From Opisthorchis felineus (taxonomy: Eukaryota > Platyhelminthes > Trematoda > Opisthorchiida > Opisthorchiidae): a DNA stretch of 64,000 nt. The translations under genes and the position numbers were made by a program. The notes under the pieces are model-generated. The model saw only the letters and a program-made list of their open reading frames with translations, was not told where the DNA came from and ran no database searches. This document shows, piece by piece, positions 59,568-64,000 of this stretch; the stretch's first letter is position 1, and each line of letters opens with the position of its first letter. The stretch spans positions 416,653-480,652 of the forward strand of contig SJOL01006483.1 of the NCBI GenBank assembly GCA_004794785.1, given 5' to 3'.

Positions 59568-60974
59568 CTATTTTTATATCACAAGCTGGCGGACCATCTT
59601 CAAAACACCTACATATATGAGAAGTTGATAGTAAGCAAACTCACTGTAGGAATTCCAGACATGTAAGTCGACCACAACATAAACCGACAACACCATCCGG
59701 GCTGAAGGCACCTACTGATACTAAATCGTATTACTGTGGATATCAGGTAACTAACGAATGGGGTCCAAAAATAAATCTGTCTCAAGTTCTGTGAGGATGT
59801 CTACGTTGTCCCCACCGAATTTTGGAGAACATGGTGGGGTCCAAAACGCTGGGTCCGACATCACTTATACACACATGCACGTTGTCCGGTGAGGAACAGG
59901 AACTTGAAAAGCAGTCTGAAACAAGGTAGAAGGTATAATGGATCTTAATATCGCGGTTATTCGGTCAAAGTGCAGTGAAAATGCATGTTGTTAGAGTAAC
60001 AACCAGACAGCTAATGGGTGATTATGAAACACCGTTCTCAAGGAAAGAAAGAAACGGAAAGATAAATACGTGAATACAAAGGTGACCAACGTGATTTCAG
60101 GACTGCATACGTAGAGAGGATTCACAGAAGAGAAGTGACAGCACAGTATGCGCAGTAACGGTATAAACGAAAAGGGGTGTACATCCTTTGTGGCACGACC
60201 CTACCCAGTCAGCCGAACAACACGACATACACCTTTTCTGCATGACAACAATCAAGAACCTGGAAACTCGGATCTCCAAGCTGAGTACGACAAACAGCTG
60301 GAAGTGAAGAGTGGAGGAAGTTCAGTTCAGTCCCTTCACATTCTTCTTTCACACATTTGCGTATTCCCTATTCCGCCTTACCCATCCCAATCTGAATACT
60401 CTCTCCGCACGTCCTAGCACTAGGACTGATTGCTTTGTTCGCCATGCATCAGGCTCAGTAGCAGCTTCTGTGTCAGTAACAATCCTAAGGACTTCGAAGT
60501 CTATTTTCAAACCCCGAAAGCCGAGCTACATAGTTGTATTTAATGTTCGCACCAAAGTAAGCAGGACAACAAGCAGCTGTTGCTCGCACGCTGGAGTCCC
60601 TCTGCATTGATGTATGCTATCTATCAGAAACAAGGATACAGCACGCAAGTAGTGTAAGCAAACTGACTGCCCCCTCGCTCTCCCCCAGGTTCCGCGCGCG
60701 CAACTCTGGTGATGCGGAGGCTGCTGCAGCTGAATATGCCGGGGTGAATTCGTATTGAGCGACTAAGCGGAATCGCCCCCACTTGACTGGATACCAGTTG
60801 ATAGCCGCCTATACATAGTTCATTTGGCAACGTGAAAGAACCTCGACGCTCTGGGTGCTCTTTCACAACGGGTTAAAAGCTCAGATATTGTTGTGGTTGC
60901 TAGTGACACAAACCCTCAGGTACGCAGACTAAGCGTCGGCCAGGCCAAAATGAGTGACCATCTTGGGCTGCATA

Positions 60975-61171
60975 AAAATCGTTCACCTGTAACACCCTTT
61001 CGGTGCCTAACTGCCATGCATCCGAAGGAAGCACGAGGACTGGGATACTGCCAGGTTGCCCAAGCCTAGACAGGGGAAGCCGAGAGGCAGAGGTCGGGTT
61101 CGTACCACGGACCTTCCGGTCAGTAAATTCGCGCTCTAACCACTTGAACCATCTCGCCCACTTGAACCATT
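60975..61171 (-). mobile_element. tRNA-derived SINE nested in the LINE endonuclease region
   Basis: The same SINE as at 24.4 kb, with CACCCTTTCGGTGCC and box B read as GGTACGAACCC on the minus strand. It splits the LINE between its LGLH block and its CIQDGRTT block; GCATA is duplicated at 60970-60974 and 61172-61176. The head end carries an extra duplicated ACTTGAACCAT. Confidence 0.8.
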
Positions 61172-62113
61172 GCATACAAGACGGTCGGACAACGGAGAGC
61201 ACCTGCTTCATATGTGTGCCGACCACAGACTGTTCCTTTGCAGTACCAATTCCCGGAACAGGGGAAGTCGTTTGACAACGTGCTGCCCACCGAAGAACCA
61301 ACCCAGAATCCAAAGAGACCAGATCGCAATCATTTACCGGTGGTGAGGGTCGACCACAGCCTGCCGCTCCTTCTGGAGCACCTGTGTGAACTTCGATCAT
61401 ACACTTATCCTCTGCTGCTTTTCATTGCGCTTTTCAGGTCTGCGCAATACGCGCGCACCTCTCTTAGCCACTGAGAAGCTAGTGGATCCGGAAATCAAAC
61501 GAACCTATTGGAAAAAGGCTAATCGAAAGCGTGGTGGATGGTTCGACGTCAGATATTAACGGCTACTTGGAAAAGATATCCAAATCGGCACTCAAAACCG
61601 GTACTACCATTTGCGGTACAGCCCAGCCAACCTCATTCGAACATTGGATATCTAATAAGAACATGGCGTTGCTGGAGGCCCGGCGACAGATTCCCCTTGG
61701 CCACGACAAAAACTCAACCCGAAGCATCGTCCGATGCCAGGTGAAACTCAGTGTCCGTTTGGTGGGCCCGAAAAGCCGAAGAAATGGAAGACGCGAAAAA
61801 TGCTGGAAACGTCCGCAATCTGTTTCACTTGATTCACTCGACTGGTCTTCGGAAGCCTGTTGTTTGGGAAATTATCGGGGTCCAGAATAGCTCTCTGATA
61901 TTCATCGAAGGAAGATGTTGGGACCTTTGGGCACAGTACTTGGAACAACAATTCAGCTGGTCACTGCCTACCCCCAATCCGGAGTGCCGGCTTTCAACAG
62001 AAAAGTGGACAGTGAATATGGAACCTCCTGCAGCCTCAGAAGTGTCCCAGCGTGTTCCTGATCAAGCGTTACCATGCTCCTGGTCAGCACGAACTTCCGC
62101 TTGCTCTGTTCAA

Positions 62114-62259
62114 TCGTTCATTTGTAACATCCTTTCAGGGCTGGGATACTGCCAGGTTGCCCAAGCCTAGACAGGAGAAGTCGAGATGCAGAGGTCGGGT
62201 TCGAACCACGAACCTTCCGGTCAGTAAGTTGGCGCTCTAACCACTGAGCTATCTTGCCC
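62114..62259 (-). mobile_element. internally deleted SINE nested in the LINE linker
   Basis: Flanked by GCTCTGTTCAA (62103-62113) and GCTTTGTTCAA (62260-62270), a target-site duplication with one mismatch. The head (box B GGTTCGAACCC) is intact, but the tail hairpin GGTGCC..region is missing, leaving CGTTCA joined near CCTTTCAGGGCTGG. Confidence 0.75.
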
Positions 62260-63639
62260 TGCTTTGTTCAAGGACGGTAATGAAGTCCTCAGCCAGCGCC
62301 TGCTCAACCCATTTGCATCTATCTGGGAGAAAGAAACTGTCCTAGACAATTGTGGTGTCAATAATGGTGCCAACCTACAAAAAAGCACCGGCAGTGGGTG
62401 TAGTAACAACAAGGGCATCAGTCTGACACCCGTTGTAAAGGGTTTCCGGCGTCACTGATTCTTCGTCGCCTTACGGCTGCACTCAAAAGCTTGACCCGTG
62501 AACATCAAGCGGGATTCCGACCGGGTACACGCAGCGTTCACCTTCGTCATCAATGAAATAATGAGAACGATGGAAAGTCTTAAAACCAGGGTACTCAAAC
62601 CGTTGCTAAAGAGAATCTTGCCGACATCATCTTGATCTTCGAAGACAAATGCCAAGCACAAGCTGTGTCGAATAAACTGACCACCATCCTACCATCTTTC
62701 GGCATGTGCCTCGCACCTTTAGAGTGCAGTCTTCCTTCAGAACGTACACTCGCTGAACACACCCCTTATAAGTCAAGAATCACTGGAGGTTATGGATAAT
62801 TTTACATACCCCGGTAGTTGTATTAGCTCTGATGGAAGTGTCCCTGCCCGAATCTCAAAGGCCAGAATCACGCTTGCTGATTTACCTCACCGATGACGTC
62901 AAAAATGCATATCACCGAGTTTCAAGGGTCGCGTGTACCAGGTTACAGTAAGAGCTCCATTGTTGTGTGGTTGGGGGACATGGTCTCTTCGGACAGATGG
63001 TGTAAGGCGTCTCGAGGCTTTCGAGCACCGACACCTCCGGAGGGTTTCTGGTGTCAGATGGCGCAACAGGTTCGTAACGAGGTAATTGGGAAAAGGGTAT
63101 CTGATTGTGCAGCAGGTACTTCAGTCACGAAGAACATCCAGCACCATCAACTTTAGTGTCTCGGCCAGGTGCTACGTATACCGAAACATCGTCTAGCCAG
63201 ACGAGTATTGTTCTCCGTGCCCTCTTCAGAGTGGCGCAAACTGCGAAGTGGATAAAGTATGACCCAGCAGAAAGATGTGAAAGAGATTACGGAGAGGATA
63301 GGTGTTCTCGGAGCGATCCACCTTCCAGGATGCGGTTATCGTGACCCCCCCTTGCGCTTGACTAGAGACACTGCTAGAAACAGTAGATAATCCATTTCTG
63401 TGGCGTTCATGCTGTCAGTTTCTTTCCAGACTTCCTGACCAAGTGCTTAGAGGTGTAGGCACATCGGAATGCTTGCGATAGTTCAGCACGAGGTCCTTGC
63501 CTTCTTCTTCCCACTTCAGGGCTTTAAGTATAGGTGAATAAACTTTGCACGGCAATGGATCATCAGTAGCAAAACTGACATTGCCCTCTCTGATGAAGAT
63601 GGAGATGATGATGGCAGCTGGTAGTGTAGATTAGGGGCA

Positions 63640-64000
63640 CAGGAAAATATTTTTTTTAATAAAAAAGGACGGTGAATTATTGATCAAGAACAAGAGAACG
63701 AATACGACACTACCATCGATTGTGCGAAATCGCTATGTCGGACAGTACATATAACCGTTGATGTGGTGGGTCTTCGATACCCGAACCCCACAGACGGCAT
63801 ACACTAGAGCAGCCAAGGCCCTTCATTATGTTCCTCGAGCTCCGTCTTCAGCTCATGCGTTGTTCACCTTGTATTCTTCAATCGGGACTTACCTCACAAA
63901 ACAGTGTACGGTGAGACAACCAATCGCCGGGCATGCGCAGCACATAGCAAAGCAAGCGTAGATCGTGCAGCCGAACCAACTCGTCGGTTGGACAGGCAGT
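63640..64000. other. no gene recognised at window end
   Basis: One plus ORF (63758-63961, including HALFTLYSSIGTYLTKQC) without family match or splice context; it may be part of another repeat. Confidence 0.3.

Larger units (their letters stand above)
60300..63620 (+). mobile_element. longest LINE copy: endonuclease, linker, RT and 3' tail, with nested SINEs
   Basis: 5' part 60350-60620 matches 39290-39540 of the other copy. Endonuclease remnants: AARAEYAGVNSY-type block at 60720-60750 and DHRLFLCSTNSRNRGSRLTT-type block near 61225-61280. Linker: ALLEARRQIPLGHDKNSTRS, then WARKAEEMEDAKNAGNVRNL and FHLIHSTGLRKPVVWE (61650-61870). RT start: NPFASIWEKETVLDNCGVNN and KGISLTPVVKGF (62305-62450). 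The catalytic block is lost near 62620. Post-RT: VVWLGDMVSSDRWCK, QVRNEVIGKRVSDCAAGTS (62960-63120). The 3' end has TCTCTGATGAAGATGGAGA (about 63579-63597). Not functional: frameshifts, stops and insertions. Confidence 0.85.

Noticed and set aside
1..64000. CRISPR arrays, bacterial operons, rRNA
   Set aside because: No regularly spaced short repeats, no clustered long ORFs and no rRNA core sequences; the DNA is eukaryotic.

Overview
The window looks like nuclear DNA of a parasitic flatworm, most likely a trematode (an Opisthorchis/Clonorchis-type liver fluke is my best guess). It is AT-leaning and intron-rich, carries canonical GT..AG exons of 70-400 bp, and is full of decayed non-LTR retrotransposons of the endonuclease-RT kind common in flukes, plus a tRNA-derived SINE whose translated shadow turns up in many fluke gene predictions. 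There are no bacterial features: no operons, no Shine-Dalgarno sites and no long intact ORFs.

The main gene is on the minus strand, about 59.6 kb down to about 15.6 kb. Short exons whose splice phases agree across almost all junctions encode a helical-repeat protein that follows vertebrate MMS22L, the TONSL partner in replication-fork repair, in order from its N-terminal third to its C-terminus. About 23-24 exons give roughly 3.5 kb of coding sequence spread over 44 kb. The first exons are not seen; they are probably beyond the LINE cluster at 60.3-63.6 kb or outside the window. Vertebrate comparisons are from memory and need a database check.

Regions. 1-9.7 kb: decayed LINE copies (+ at 2.3-3.75 kb, - at 5.85-6.8 kb, + at 8.1-8.4 kb) and dispersed repeats. 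9.7-15.5 kb: almost featureless. 15.6-59.6 kb: the MMS22L-like gene, with introns holding LINE copies (20.5, 28.0, 39.2-41.5, 49.6, 51.9-53.8 and 54.8 kb), SINEs (24.4, 27.7 and 42.8 kb), three foldback/palindromic elements (17.1, 22.5 and 43.8 kb) and a possible LTR-element relic. 60.3-63.6 kb: the longest LINE copy, with two nested SINEs. No LINE copy has an intact RT; each catalytic YADD box I could read is altered.

The most unusual object is a 289-bp element at 16953-17241, flanked by a 14-bp target-site duplication. It carries a complete type-I hammerhead ribozyme core on the minus strand and a 54-nt-arm palindrome at its other end. This combination suggests a retrozyme or Penelope-like non-autonomous retroelement.
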